NCBI RefSeq assembly: GCF_000330505.1
Contig: NW_004440432.1
Coordinates: 384,701 to 402,719 of the forward strand
DNA length: 18,019 bases
Reading direction: 5' to 3'
From: Entamoeba invadens IP1
Taxonomy: Eukaryota > Evosea > Mastigamoebida > Endamoebidae
The notes under the pieces: model-generated
What the model saw: the letters and a program-made list of their open reading frames with translations, nothing else
The model's database searches: none
What the model was told of the DNA's origin: nothing
Shown: piece by piece, positions 9,401-17,407 of the stretch
How positions within the stretch are numbered: position 1 is the stretch's first letter
How the letters are laid out: every line of letters starts with the position of its first letter
Program-made: the position numbers and the translations under genes

Positions 9401-11594
9401 TTGTACAACTAAAACCGTATTTTTCACCAATAAAAAGTTTAATATTTTGGTTAAAGACTGAAATGTTGCTGTTATCAATTGATTCATTTGCAATATAAAT
9501 GATATTTGAAGTGATTGTATCGTTGAAAATAATATGACTTTCTTTGGTCTTTGTAAATTTCAGTGTTGTAACATTTTGATTGAAAGTACCATTAAATCCA
9601 ATGTTTTGCATCACTTCGTTTGTCTCTATATAAATGGTTGTATTTACATTAGTAATTGGACAATGCAGTGCATTTCTATATGATGTATATACACTCATAT
9701 CTTTCTGTTCTAATATGCAGCCAATGTCGTAATTATACTCTATTGGACAAATTCGTAGTATTTTTCTTCCTAAATACAACGACATGGTAAATAATTGCAG
9801 ATTTCTGTCTTTCTCTTTTTCAAAAGAAACGAACTCAAAGCATTCGATTTGGTTTTGACTTGTTGACATGCCCATTCCATAATTGTCATCAAAATTAAAC
9901 AATCCATTATCTCCAAATATATCAACAATACCATTTTGATTGATATTGTTAAAAGTATCATCAAAATAGATATGGGAAAGTCCCAAATATCCATTGTTTT
10001 TTACAACAAATTTGGCGTTTTGATGAAAGTTGACATTTCGAATATGAAATTCTCCATTCACTATGAGTGTCGAGTTAATATCACAATATGTTGTTGATAT
10101 TATATTTTGACTTGTTGATATGAGTGTCACGTTGTCCATATTTAATATGATTTTCTCCCAAGTTTTTGATGTCGTTGTTGTGTAATTATTGTTATTGATT
10201 GCCAAAATAAGTGAAGGTGTGCTACTAGAATTTTCACAATCATTAAAAGATGGACTGTCGGGTGAAAATGGATAAGAGTAAAAGTTATATTCATACATAC
10301 ACGTGCAAACTTTCTCTGTGTGATTTTTCATAACAGCACGATGACCACAGACAGTCAGTGTATTTGTGTTGTCATTTAACGATCCCCGAATTTCAAATAG
10401 AATCGAGTCCGAGTAATCTTCTTTATTCAAAATGATATTATTTATTGTCAAAGACTTTTTAAATGTGTAATTGGCAATCGACGTGATTACCAAATTTTTG
10501 ACAATACAATTGATTTCAAATACAAGACTTTTGTTCTGTTGAAGCTCCAGTCTTTCAAAATATATTACATTTAATGAAGACTTAAATATGTACGTCTGGT
10601 AATTAGAAACAAGAGGGATATACCATTTGTTTATTGATAAATTAACTTCAGTGTTATTGTTGTTGTCCTTTGTAAGTTTTGTTAAGTCCAAATCGAAGTA
10701 CGATGAGTTAAATCGACAATCACTGATATTGAAAGAAGTATTGTCGTCTTTGATGTAATTTGTATTGGGTATACACCCACACAGAGTACTTTCATTTACC
10801 AAGTTTTCATCATAACTTGTTGTTAGCATAAAGAATCTTTTAAGTGAATACATAGAAGTACTAATCGTCCGTTTGCAAACAATTTTTACTTTCAAATCTT
10901 GGTGCAATGAAAATTCCCATTGTATTGTTGGTATTTGTGTCAAATCATTACCACTGAATAAATACCGAAGATATGAAAATTCCATATTTCCAAAGTTTGT
11001 ATCAGAAGTAAATTGAAAGGTGGAATTTTGAATCGTTGTTCCATCAATAAAAAAATATGGTGAATATGGCATATTCGATTGTCTTCGGTAAACAATCCAA
11101 TAACGTTGGTCAATATTTGAAAACAAATGAAGTCCACGTTTGTAAATAACGACGGTTGGGCGTTGTTCGTCATTTACTTGTGTTCTGCAATTTTCTTCGT
11201 TATTGAAACACCCCATTGAAATGAACAAATTATCAGTGCGACCACCTTCTTCAATGCAAATTCTTGAATCACTGAACTGTGTTTGTATGAAAAAATATAA
11301 CAGATGAATTTCTTCAAATGTGAAAAGTTTGTAATTTTTAACCGAATATTTTAAATCAGAAAATGTAAGTGTAGTACTGGTACAACATGTTGCTAAAAAA
11401 TTGAATTCATCAATATTAATGGTGTTTCCATTTTCTGTTGTTGTCCTCGTTGTTAACACAAAGTTTTTTTGGTTGCATTCATATGTTAAAAAACCATCTA
11501 AATAAATCACATTGTTCACTTCACAATAGGTTAAGACCATCTGGGAGTGAGCAAAAAATACAACAAACAACATCAAGTATATCCAATTAATCAT
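6474..11594 (-). CDS. transmembrane receptor-like protein kinase (Entamoeba TMK family)
   Basis: This single 1706-residue frame is an intact type I membrane kinase. A hydrophobic signal peptide covers residues 1-22. Residues 24-740 form an Asn-rich, heavily N-glycosylatable ectodomain with a beta-helix-like stretch around 500-570. Residues about 740-1255 are a furin/VSP-like cysteine-rich region with 26 CxxC motifs, the first at Cys761. The transmembrane helix is about 1258-1285, followed by an MSP-like beta-sandwich segment (about 1300-1430). The kinase domain (about 1440-1700) has a glycine loop GEGSFG at 1446-1451, Lys1466, alpha-C Glu1482, HRDIKPDN with Asp1559 and Asn1564, DFG at Asp1582, APE at 1609-1611 and Arg1687, so it should be catalytically active and Ser/Thr/TKL-like. 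It would sense an extracellular ligand and signal in the cytosol; the ligand and substrate are unknown. The ATG at 11594 is chosen because it directly precedes the signal peptide. The gene downstream is a broken paralogue. Confidence 0.95.
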   Translation of the reverse strand: MINWIYLMLFVVFFAHSQMVLTYCEVNNVIYLDGFLTYECNQKNFVLTTRTTTENGNTINIDEFNFLATCCTSTTLTFSDLKYSVKNYKLFTFEEIHLLYFFIQTQFSDSRICIEEGGRTDNLFISMGCFNNEENCRTQVNDEQRPTVVIYKRGLHLFSNIDQRYWIVYRRQSNMPYSPYFFIDGTTIQNSTFQFTSDTNFGNMEFSYLRYLFSGNDLTQIPTIQWEFSLHQDLKVKIVCKRTISTSMYSLKRFFMLTTSYDENLVNESTLCGCIPNTNYIKDDNTSFNISDCRFNSSYFDLDLTKLTKDNNNNTEVNLSINKWYIPLVSNYQTYIFKSSLNVIYFERLELQQNKSLVFEINCIVKNLVITSIANYTFKKSLTINNIILNKEDYSDSILFEIRGSLNDNTNTLTVCGHRAVMKNHTEKVCTCMYEYNFYSYPFSPDSPSFNDCENSSSTPSLILAINNNNYTTTTSKTWEKIILNMDNVTLISTSQNIISTTYCDINSTLIVNGEFHIRNVNFHQNAKFVVKNNGYLGLSHIYFDDTFNNINQNGIVDIFGDNGLFNFDDNYGMGMSTSQNQIECFEFVSFEKEKDRNLQLFTMSLYLGRKILRICPIEYNYDIGCILEQKDMSVYTSYRNALHCPITNVNTTIYIETNEVMQNIGFNGTFNQNVTTLKFTKTKESHIIFNDTITSNIIYIANESIDNSNISVFNQNIKLFIGEKYGFSCTNNITTQTIDVVSNEMQNCTALFVDKTKSTCKYCKNSYLLNNQCENYDDNCVLSTIQTNVTTKVCESCPDSYYFYKNKCFECSNGCLKCVKDGCVLCDFGYLLVQQNGVSICDAPNNTILAKHNLIMKCKEGYYSRYVECVKCDSNCRVCVDENTCTICDNKFILQNGGCLSQLNANLTDNTNIVLCSQGFYYNSQNLQCESCKNKYGKLCERCTPTYCEKCEDSVYTKNNLCEIEMTTGCTSNDNVHCTACNLTNKFINENGLCVLSNNCDISNKNGKCVTCENTFVISQDLTCKSSEFKDIHCSIFKSEQDRCICCDSNYYLKNFTCKKCSPNCVYCASQDVCLICSSLYTLQNNSCVIISNEETQCKKVIEGSSKCAICKDSFFRNDKGKCEKCIDNCLFCNQKSTCITCNDNTFLLTNSTQCIQFDKLENCEIKSKFGCQKCVDGFYVYNQFCDSCNTLTTFCDRCDTLGVCTSCSSNHVLSNNKCLSMEKVKHCVEVKSSKCTKCDFWYETGVTQTSCDKHAVWWIILIIVMFIVLIIIISTVLILYTVYYILEKGKVRDLQKKTCLFSMNSSNINFVKLQNSFISVNKTEIIFENDGDTLIDVDSENRELICVGNTLHHTVKVQFTFNTSNVKYHIYAEPQVIAIPEGKAVEFEVFLMPLCSTNIDEEITLFAVDMKKGKNFQFPLKIRALTKMTTRLDFDELIEEKVIGEGSFGIVYKGIYRGNCVAIKKKKEIKNDDDDEFTKEVNMLDKFRSDNIVHFYGAVFIPNKVCMVTEFASFGSLQDLMKHKTSEEVDVKLRIKFLFDAAKGIFYLHENGVLHRDIKPDNILIFSMDFCEKVNAKLTDFGSARSVNLLMTNMTFTKNVGTPTYMAPEILNKQKYKKSADIYSFGVTMYEIFGWCEAYPVKQFKFPWKIVEYVVSGERLPCLDNMLNSHYSLICECWCHNKNERLSISEIEHRLNLEFNKQII

Positions 11595-11634
11595 TTTGAT
11601 TAATTAAAAATAAGTTTGGTTGGAACAATAAACA

Positions 11635-11640
11635 TTTATA
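11635..11640 (-). promoter_or_regulatory. candidate TATA-like element of the kinase gene
   Basis: The coding strand reads CAATATAAATG with TATAAA about 41-46 bases before the ATG. Entamoeba genes usually have very short 5' leaders and a TATA-like box about 30 bases before the transcription start, so the distance is suitable. No convincing initiator could be fixed, and TATA-like words are frequent here. Confidence 0.35.
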
Positions 11641-11697
11641 TTGAAAAAACACTCTCCAACCCCAAAACCTTTAAATGTTTAATTTTTTTTAAAATAA

Positions 11698-11717
11698 AGT
11701 CTGTCTAAAAACGTTGT
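11698..11717 (+). repeat. left terminal inverted repeat of the 211-bp MITE
   Basis: Twenty bases that pair with 11889-11908 with one mismatch at position 5 (T against C). Confidence 0.85.
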
Positions 11718-11888
11718 TTATTTGACAAAATTTTACACAAAATAAGTTGAAAAAATTGGGAATTAGGAAAAAACGTTGAAATATACCAGTAAAAATTATG
11801 AAACAATGTTTTTGATATGTTTCGAACCTTTTATTGAAATATTTCAGTTTTGATGGTCCAAAAATGCCCGGACAAATTTGGAGAGCGG

Positions 11889-11908
11889 ACAACGTTTTTA
11901 GACGGACT
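11889..11908 (-). repeat. right terminal inverted repeat of the 211-bp MITE
   Basis: The reverse complement of this stretch begins AGTCCGTCTAAAAACGTTGT and matches the left end at 19 of 20 positions. Confidence 0.85.
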
Positions 11909-12780
11909 ATAATTGTTTTTTATATCAACGAGTTGGGTTATTATATAACAAAATTGAAAATCGTATATTTAATTTATACGAATTTATATTGAAATTATAC
12001 ATTGATAACAACAATACTTAATTAAATGATTTATATAACAATGCTACCATTGTTTTATAATTCAGAATGTTATAATCATGGGCCGGCACAATTCCGTTTT
12101 TCTGTGTTATTTTTTTATTTTTTAGTGGCAAATCTTTAACACGTTTTTTTACTGAACGTGATATCCATTTTGGCGTTTGCAAGTAACAATTATAGAACAA
12201 GGGGCAAATAAAATGTCATTTGAATTGTTTTTTACAAAGCATTTTTGTTAAATAATAATTGATATATCAAATTCTTATATTATGAATGAACATTAACACT
12301 TTTCTAACAGAAAACCATTTTTTATATAAAGGCAAAGAAAAAATATTTGTCTTTAAACTTGGTTTTATTTTATTTGCTCAAGAAACCCCTTAAAAACCGA
12401 AACTTGCCAACTGACAGTTTTTTAATCAAATAAAGTATATTAAGACTAAATTACCTAAGAGTTGGAAAAAATTGTGTTGAAAATAAATATAATGAACTGT
12501 TTTATTTTGGACCCCAAAATGTTTAATTGCAAGAGAAATTGTTCGATGTGATTGAGTTTCTCGTTGGTCTATCAACTTTTTGAACAGTTTCTTTTTGTAC
12601 AACACTTCATGTTTATTCGCTTGTAATCGAAATCGTTATTAATTTTATAGTCTTTTTGGAATAAACTACAAAAAAATTAACCCAAATATTTAAAACAAAA
12701 CTATACTTTATCGAACTTTTTATTATAGGTTTTAGTTTATTAATTTGGTCAATCTATTAATAATGGCGTTTAAAACTATT
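11909..12780. other. AT-rich interval, mostly non-coding
   Basis: About 870 bases lie between the MITE and the pogo-like element. A 60-codon minus frame at 12018-12200 ends in NGIVPAHDYNILNYKTMVAL and has less biased composition than its surroundings. It has no ATG start and a stop just upstream, and could be the tail of a decayed gene that I do not recognise. The rest is AT-rich with no RNA gene or paired repeat visible. Confidence 0.4.
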
Positions 12781-12782
12781 TA

Positions 12783-12835
12783 CAGTATGTGAGAATAGTA
12801 TGTGAGAATGAGAAAACCCTGTGGATTCAACAAAA
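12783..12835 (+). repeat. left 53-bp TIR of the pogo-like element
   Basis: It contains two adjacent copies of AGTATGTGAGAAT (12784-12796 and 12797-12809). It matches the right end in reverse complement at 52 of 53 positions, the only difference being at position 14 (T against A). Similarity continues weakly for about six more bases. Confidence 0.95.
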
Positions 12836-13287
12836 GTTACAATTGTGTAACTTTTATGTAATAAAATTATTATTTTTTTATTTCAAAAAATTCAAAAAGA
12901 TCAAATAAAAAAATCACTTATTTACAGTTCATTTTCTCTTTCAATTTGTTTGGAAACCTACAAAGCAGCTTTCAGAGTGTGAACAGCCAGCCAGCACTTA
13001 CCAACTAATTGACTCAGACCTCACGCTAAAGAATCCCAGGAATACTGGACAAATCAGCCATAGCAGCTAGACGATTCAAAGCAGGCAACGTTTAATTTAA
13101 GAGTTTTTGCGAGCAAGTTCTACAAGTTAATATCTCAATAACGAAAGAAAGTTTAACAAACGAATATTTTCTATTGGAAGGACTTATGATAGTTCAGACA
13201 TATGTTGATTCAAACAGTGACCATTCTGACCTGTGATAGGAAACAGTAATATGAACTGGGCGATACAACTGATTAAAAAGATAAAAA

Positions 13288-15227
13288 TCAATCGATTAAA
13301 TTCTCAACCCCATTTTTAGTTCTTTTTGAGATTTTTTTGGTCGTCTTTTTCTTCACAACTTTACATACAACATCCCGTTCTTTTCTTTTTAACGGCTTGC
13401 AAACAGACTGACACGAATAACCCTCAAAACACATTGAAAGCTTTCGAACTGCAGATATTTTCAAGCTTTTGGTTTTGACGCATTCAATTGAGTATAACTG
13501 TGGTATACTTAACAGTTTCGGTATTTCTGCTGTTACTCTGCGTGAGACTCCAATATCCACATACGCAACCCTCATACCACTATCAACAATTCTGAAATCA
13601 ATACCAACTTGCCTAAAAGCCTGAGTACACACATCCGTAGTAGTTGTTTGTAAATAAGATTTCATAATTAAGTTTAGGTATTTTACAAACTTTTTCCAAC
13701 TCCCCTTTATCACCAAATTCAACAATTTTAGTTTCATTTGGTATTTCGTTGCGATCTTCTGATTGGTTGTCATCCACCATCCTTTTGTTGACAGTCGTAA
13801 CAGCCTTCTTTTTAAATGGTGATATCGCTTCTTGTGGATTTGCCAGCACTTCCTGAAACATTTCCTTAAACTGTTGAGGTATTATTGGTTCTTCAATGGG
13901 ATCTTGGTTTCCAATCACATCATCTGACTCTTCTTTTTCTTCAACGTCTTCACTTTCTGTCGTTGTTGTTTCTTCCTCGCCAACTCTATCTTTAATTTTT
14001 ATAACATCTCTGAACTTAGCATACAACGAATTCAGTCTTCTTTTTTGGGCTGCGAACACCCCAACATCTAATGGTTGTGTTAAATGTGAGGTGTGAGGCA
14101 CCAAACATACGATTTCACAGTTCACGTTGATGATTTTCTCGTTGACTTGGACATTCGACTTGAGCAACAACCTCACATCTTCGATTGAGTGGCACGTGCA
14201 CTGATCAAATATCAGAACGGCCTTATCAATATAACCAGTCTTAATTCTCATGTCGACAATATAAGGTACTACAACGTCGTTGATGTATTGTATAAATAAG
14301 TCACTGTTGATAAAACCATTTTTGCTATAACTGACGATGTTTCCCGTTTCCATCCAACCCAATTTAAAGAATTCAACTGCAACTCTTTTGTATTTTGTTA
14401 CAATCATACAAAGAAGAGGTTGTGAGGGGGGTAATAGTGCAAACGACAGTGGATCGAGCAATGTCACGTTCGACTCCATATTTCATTTTACTGTCTGTGG
14501 AAAAACCAGCAGTGAATACTCCCTTCACCATTTGCCTGTCTGGCCATGGCTGATACCCTGACTCATCCAAATTCAAAATAAATGGTGATGGGATGCCATT
14601 TAAAAAAGTGGCAGCGCAATGTAATACTTCAACACGGCATCTTCGTCGTAAGTCAATCGAGATTGGTCTTCAGCAAACACAGTAACAATCGAAAAGTTCC
14701 AATTTTTATGTATTTTATCATAAATAACATGGTTTGACACATCAACGTTGAAGGTTTTTATTATAAACAACCTCAAATAAGTTATGCTGATAGCTTTGCA
14801 TTTTCCTGGAAACTTTTCATTATCAAGAATCAAATTCTTGACAATTCCCCATTGTGTTTCAGTTAAAAATGACGGTCTTCCGTTATCCTTTTTTTCCAAA
14901 CAATGCCGTCTCCATACCTCTTCGTTTGTTGATATTTAACTGACTTGAAGTTAAAGCAAAGACTCTACATAGTTTATTCTCGGTCACCTTTTCCGTATTC
15001 ATTCCATTGAACATTTCTCTCTCAATGTTCATCAAATACACCTGAACATTCAGGGGCAATTCAGAAAAGTTGCAATGTTTGCTGAATGTTCTTTGGGCTA
15101 TTTCTTTCACTGGACCAGGACAATACTTTAAATTCTTTTCAAGTGTTGTATGGTCTAAGCCACTAAAAGCAACATTCCTGGAGCTCATAATTATATTATT
15201 TAGATTGTTTTTTTTAAAGAAAAACAT
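13288..15227 (-). pseudogene. pogo-like DDE transposase with four frameshifts
   Basis: About 640 codons run from ATG 15227 (or the second ATG, 15188) to the stop at 13288. A helix-turn-helix DNA-binding region (GRPSFLTETQWGIVKNLIL) lies at about 14820-14885. The catalytic Asp are in LNLDESGY (codon 14565-14567), LIFDQCTCHS (14204-14206) and HTSHLTQPLDVGVF (14066-14068), so the DDD triad is complete. The last two are separated by 45 residues, more than the roughly 30-36 usual in pogo/Tigger/Fot proteins. Frame changes occur in homopolymers at 14889-14895 (T7), 14602-14607 (A6) and 14426-14431 (G6), and once more between about 13620 and 13720. The C-terminal part is acidic and then lysine-rich, as is common for nuclear DNA-binding proteins. 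As written no full protein can be made, but each lesion is a single-base change. Confidence 0.88.
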
Positions 15228-15260
15228 TTTTATTTAAAAAAAGAAAAACAAATATGTAAT

Positions 15261-15313
15261 TTTTGTTGAATCCACAGGGTTTTCTCATTCTCACATACTT
15301 TTCTCACATACTG
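15261..15313 (-). repeat. right 53-bp TIR of the pogo-like element
   Basis: The reverse complement starts CAGTATGTGAGAAAAGTATG and carries the same tandem 13-base unit, the first copy with one substitution. TA follows at 15314-15315. Confidence 0.95.
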
Positions 15314-15315
15314 TA

Positions 15316-15798
15316 TTGTGAATACCAATGTGTCGTTCAAAAATGTGTTTGGTGCAATCGTTTTTTTAAATATAAAATCCACCCTCAGTTTCTATTAGTA
15401 AGTTACAATATCACAAACTTTTATTATCGATACTAGATGGAAGCTTTATGGTACCCACTTGCAAAATAAATAACAGGCGATGTTGTGCTAAATGGGTACA
15501 CGGAAAAGTTGTGAAGGGGTGCACAGATAGGTTGTTTAAAAGTTGTATTGTAAGCCCTATTAAAGCTCTACATTTACAGTATCCACTTACCTATATTAAA
15601 AATTTACATATTATGAATATTTAATGGTTTTATTTTTTTAAATAAAAAGTCTAAAGTTAATTTTTAATAATATAATAATTAAAAAAACAATCGGTTTTAT
15701 TTTTTAACTAAGTTGGCAAAAAAACTCATTTGGTAAGACTTAAAAAAATAAATATCTAGAAGAAAGATTGGGATAATAAAGTGTTAAGAAAATATGTT
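15316..15798. other. non-coding interval between two TIR elements
   Basis: About 480 bases with no frame worth reporting. The middle (15440-15600) is less AT-rich than the flanks, with GGTACCCACTT at about 15450 and ATGGGTACAC at about 15492 loosely inverted. No RNA gene or defined repeat can be supported. Confidence 0.5.
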
Positions 15799-15848
15799 AT
15801 AGTCGGGTGATAAAGGGGGTTAATTTGGGACAGAAGTAGTTAATTTGA
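15799..15848 (+). repeat. left terminal inverted repeat, two-block, of the 792-bp element
   Basis: Outer block ATAGTCGGGTGATAAA and inner block GGGACAGAAGTAGTTAATTT both recur inverted at the other end with identical spacing. Confidence 0.8.
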
Positions 15849-16591
15849 GTAAAAAACTATAAAATATAATTTCTTTAACCATAAAAGTATTAGAAGGGTT
15901 TTTTCAATTAACTACTTTGAAAATAATAAAAGAAAACCACAACTTTCTATTTTTGATATTATTCAATCTTTGAAAACAATGGAAGAAGAAGAGAAAAGAA
16001 CCCTTGATGAAACAACCACAAGCAATCAACATAAAAAAGCAATTCAAATACTAGAAATCAGTTTAAAAACTGTATTTCAATATATGTTCATGATGAATAT
16101 GGTTAAAATGCCAGAGTTTAATGAATTAACAACAGTGTCAATCCTTTAAAGTGTCACAGAATCACTGAAAATCCATCATTTGTTGAAATCTTTCAATCTT
16201 TCGTTGTTAAACCATTCCCATAGAGAAAGGAAAAGAGAAAGACCATTTTAACATTAAAACAATTGGAGTTGAAGAAGAGCAGAAAAGAAATGAAACAAAG
16301 GAAAATTCTTTAACAAAACAAGTTTCAGACAAACCATAAAAAGTGCTGCATTTTAGACTTCCACATTTTTTAAGTGAACAAATTGAGGTGTTTTTGTTTA
16401 TTTTTGAAATAGAAATTTATAATTATTCAATTTATAATCATTTAAAATAAAAAACTATAATTTATATTATTATTTTAATTTTATGTTTATTTTGACCTTT
16501 AAATAGATTTATTAAAAATTATAGTTTCAAAATTATATTTATCAAAATTAACTACCTTTGTCCCTTTTTAATGCTATTTATCCCCCGACTA
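15800..16591. mobile_element. 792-bp TIR element carrying a degenerate coding sequence
   Basis: Both ends read TAGTCGGG then K-GATAAA (15 of 16 matching, counting the preceding A). This is followed by 12 unmatched bases and then a second matching block, GGGACARARGTAGTTAATTT, at the same distance from each end (18 of 20). TA is present on both sides (15798-15799 and 16592-16593). This is the layout of a Tc1/mariner-type non-autonomous element about 50 bp deep at each end. The interior has no transposase. It holds a plus-strand coding remnant, described separately. The exact boundary is uncertain by two bases because TA is repeated at the edge. Confidence 0.75.
15979..16450 (+). pseudogene. degenerate coding sequence inside the TIR element, family unknown
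   Basis: ATG 15979 opens a 56-codon frame (starting MEEEEKRTLDETTTSNQHKK) that stops at TAA 16147. Reading past that stop continues for 34 coding-like codons (SVTESLKIHHLLKSFNLSLL) to 16249. A different frame then carries VEEEQKRNETKENSL and, after a second stop at 16337, a segment ending HFLSEQIEVFLFIFEIE before TAA 16448. The charged, helix-rich composition differs from the AT-rich surroundings, which suggests a former gene of about 150 residues. It does not look like a transposase I know. I do not recognise the family. It may be a host gene fragment captured by the element, or the element's own small gene. Confidence 0.45.
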
Positions 16592-16592
16592 T
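16543..16592 (-). repeat. right terminal inverted repeat, two-block, of the 792-bp element
   Basis: The reverse complement reads ATAGTCGGGGGATAAA, 12 unmatched bases, then GGGACAAAGGTAGTTAATTT, pairing with 15799-15848. Confidence 0.8.
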
Positions 16593-16610
16593 AATCGATT
16601 TTAACATTTA

Positions 16611-16677
16611 CAGTCAAAGTCGCTTATTTGTAGGTTTTCGTATTTGTGGGTTTTGCTTATTTGTGGGTTAACTGACC
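16611..16677 (+). repeat. left TIR with three tandem TATTTGTRGG units
   Basis: The 29-bp TIR (16611-16639) contains the first unit. Two further copies follow directly (TATTTGTGGGTTTT near 16641 and TTATTTGTGGGTTA near 16657). Confidence 0.85.
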
Positions 16678-16941
16678 AATCAGAACCAAAACATACAAAT
16701 AGGTTGTATCTTCTCGAAACTGAATAATTAATTGAAATCAATTAAAATTAACTATATTTTTGAGTGCATAAGAAACAAAATCTAATATGGAATAAGACTT
16801 CTTTTGTATTTTTTAACTTATTTAATCTAATTATTTTAAGTTTTTGTTAAAATGGTTTCAATATTTAATTATTGTTTTTATATTTTATTTAAAAAAATAC
16901 TTTAATTAATAGTATTTTTTGATTGATAATACAAATGTGGT

Positions 16942-17107
16942 ACTTAGGTTTCGACTAATAATTAATAATTATGATACCATTGTATAAATTATTTATAAGA
17001 GTTATATTTGGACAATTTTTTGAAAATAATTAAGAACCTTGTTCATTATTATTCAAATAGTATTCAAATAATAAAACGAAACCTTATTATTCGTCGAAAC
17101 TTTAGAC
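16942..17107. repeat. imperfect inverted repeat nested in the 857-bp element
   Basis: TTAGGTTTCGACTAATAAT near 16945 pairs imperfectly with the reverse complement of 17086-17105 (TAAAGTTTCGACGAATAAT). The motif GGTTTCG also recurs at about 17078. It may be a nested MITE remnant or an internal palindrome. Boundaries are not sharp. Confidence 0.4.
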
Positions 17108-17407
17108 TCGTATCTGTAATTATATTATCAGTCTAAAAACTATAATAATAAAAATTTGGACCATTAAAATTGTAATATTATGGGAAACTGTTGAAAAATC
17201 TCCAAAAACACTATTATTTAATTTTATTTGGTTTCCCAACTTTTTTTTAATTCCTATTTTTTAAGGCTTGTTTTGTGTATTTATTTTGTCACGCAAACAA
17301 CAATTTACAATAGACTTAAGTAAAGGACTAAAAACTATAATTATGGTTATTTTTATTAATTTTTGATGATTAAAATAAATCAAAGAATATTCTTCCTAAT
17401 TCTTAGC

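Larger units (their letters stand above)
11698..11908. mobile_element. 211-bp MITE with 20-bp terminal inverted repeats
   Basis: The left end AGTCTGTCTAAAAACGTTGT (11698-11717) matches the reverse complement of 11889-11908 at 19 of 20 positions. ATAA flanks both sides (11694-11697 and 11909-11912) and may be a 4-bp target duplication. Moving each boundary outward by one base gives a TA duplication with one mismatched terminal base, so the superfamily is unsettled. A 67-codon minus frame covers most of the element but resembles nothing and is probably chance. The element sits just upstream of the kinase gene and must depend on a transposase encoded elsewhere. Confidence 0.8.
12783..15313 (-). 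mobile_element. pogo-like (Tc1/mariner superfamily) DNA transposon, full length
   Basis: The element is 2531 bp, bounded by 53-bp terminal inverted repeats identical at 52 positions. TA flanks both sides (12781-12782 and 15314-15315), the target duplication expected of Tc1/mariner/pogo elements. Each end starts with CAGT and contains a tandem 13-base repeat that probably serves as a double transposase-binding site. The interior holds one transposase gene on the minus strand, now in five frame segments (13288-15227). The last 450 bases before the left repeat are non-coding and include a stretch visibly richer in G and C. The close match of the ends indicates a fairly recent insertion. Confidence 0.9.

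Noticed and set aside
11689..11892. 67-codon frame covering the MITE
   Set aside because: It starts and ends around the inverted repeats, has an Ile/Phe-rich AT-driven composition and no recognisable domain.
12940..13080. Possible tRNA or structured RNA in the G+C-richer stretch
   Set aside because: No cloverleaf, anticodon arm or T-loop consensus could be folded by eye.
14600..14612. Programmed ribosomal frameshift in the pogo-like transposase
   Set aside because: The run at 14602-14607 does not form a standard X XXY YYZ heptamer in the incoming frame, and three further shifts occur in the same gene; indels or sequencing errors explain it better.
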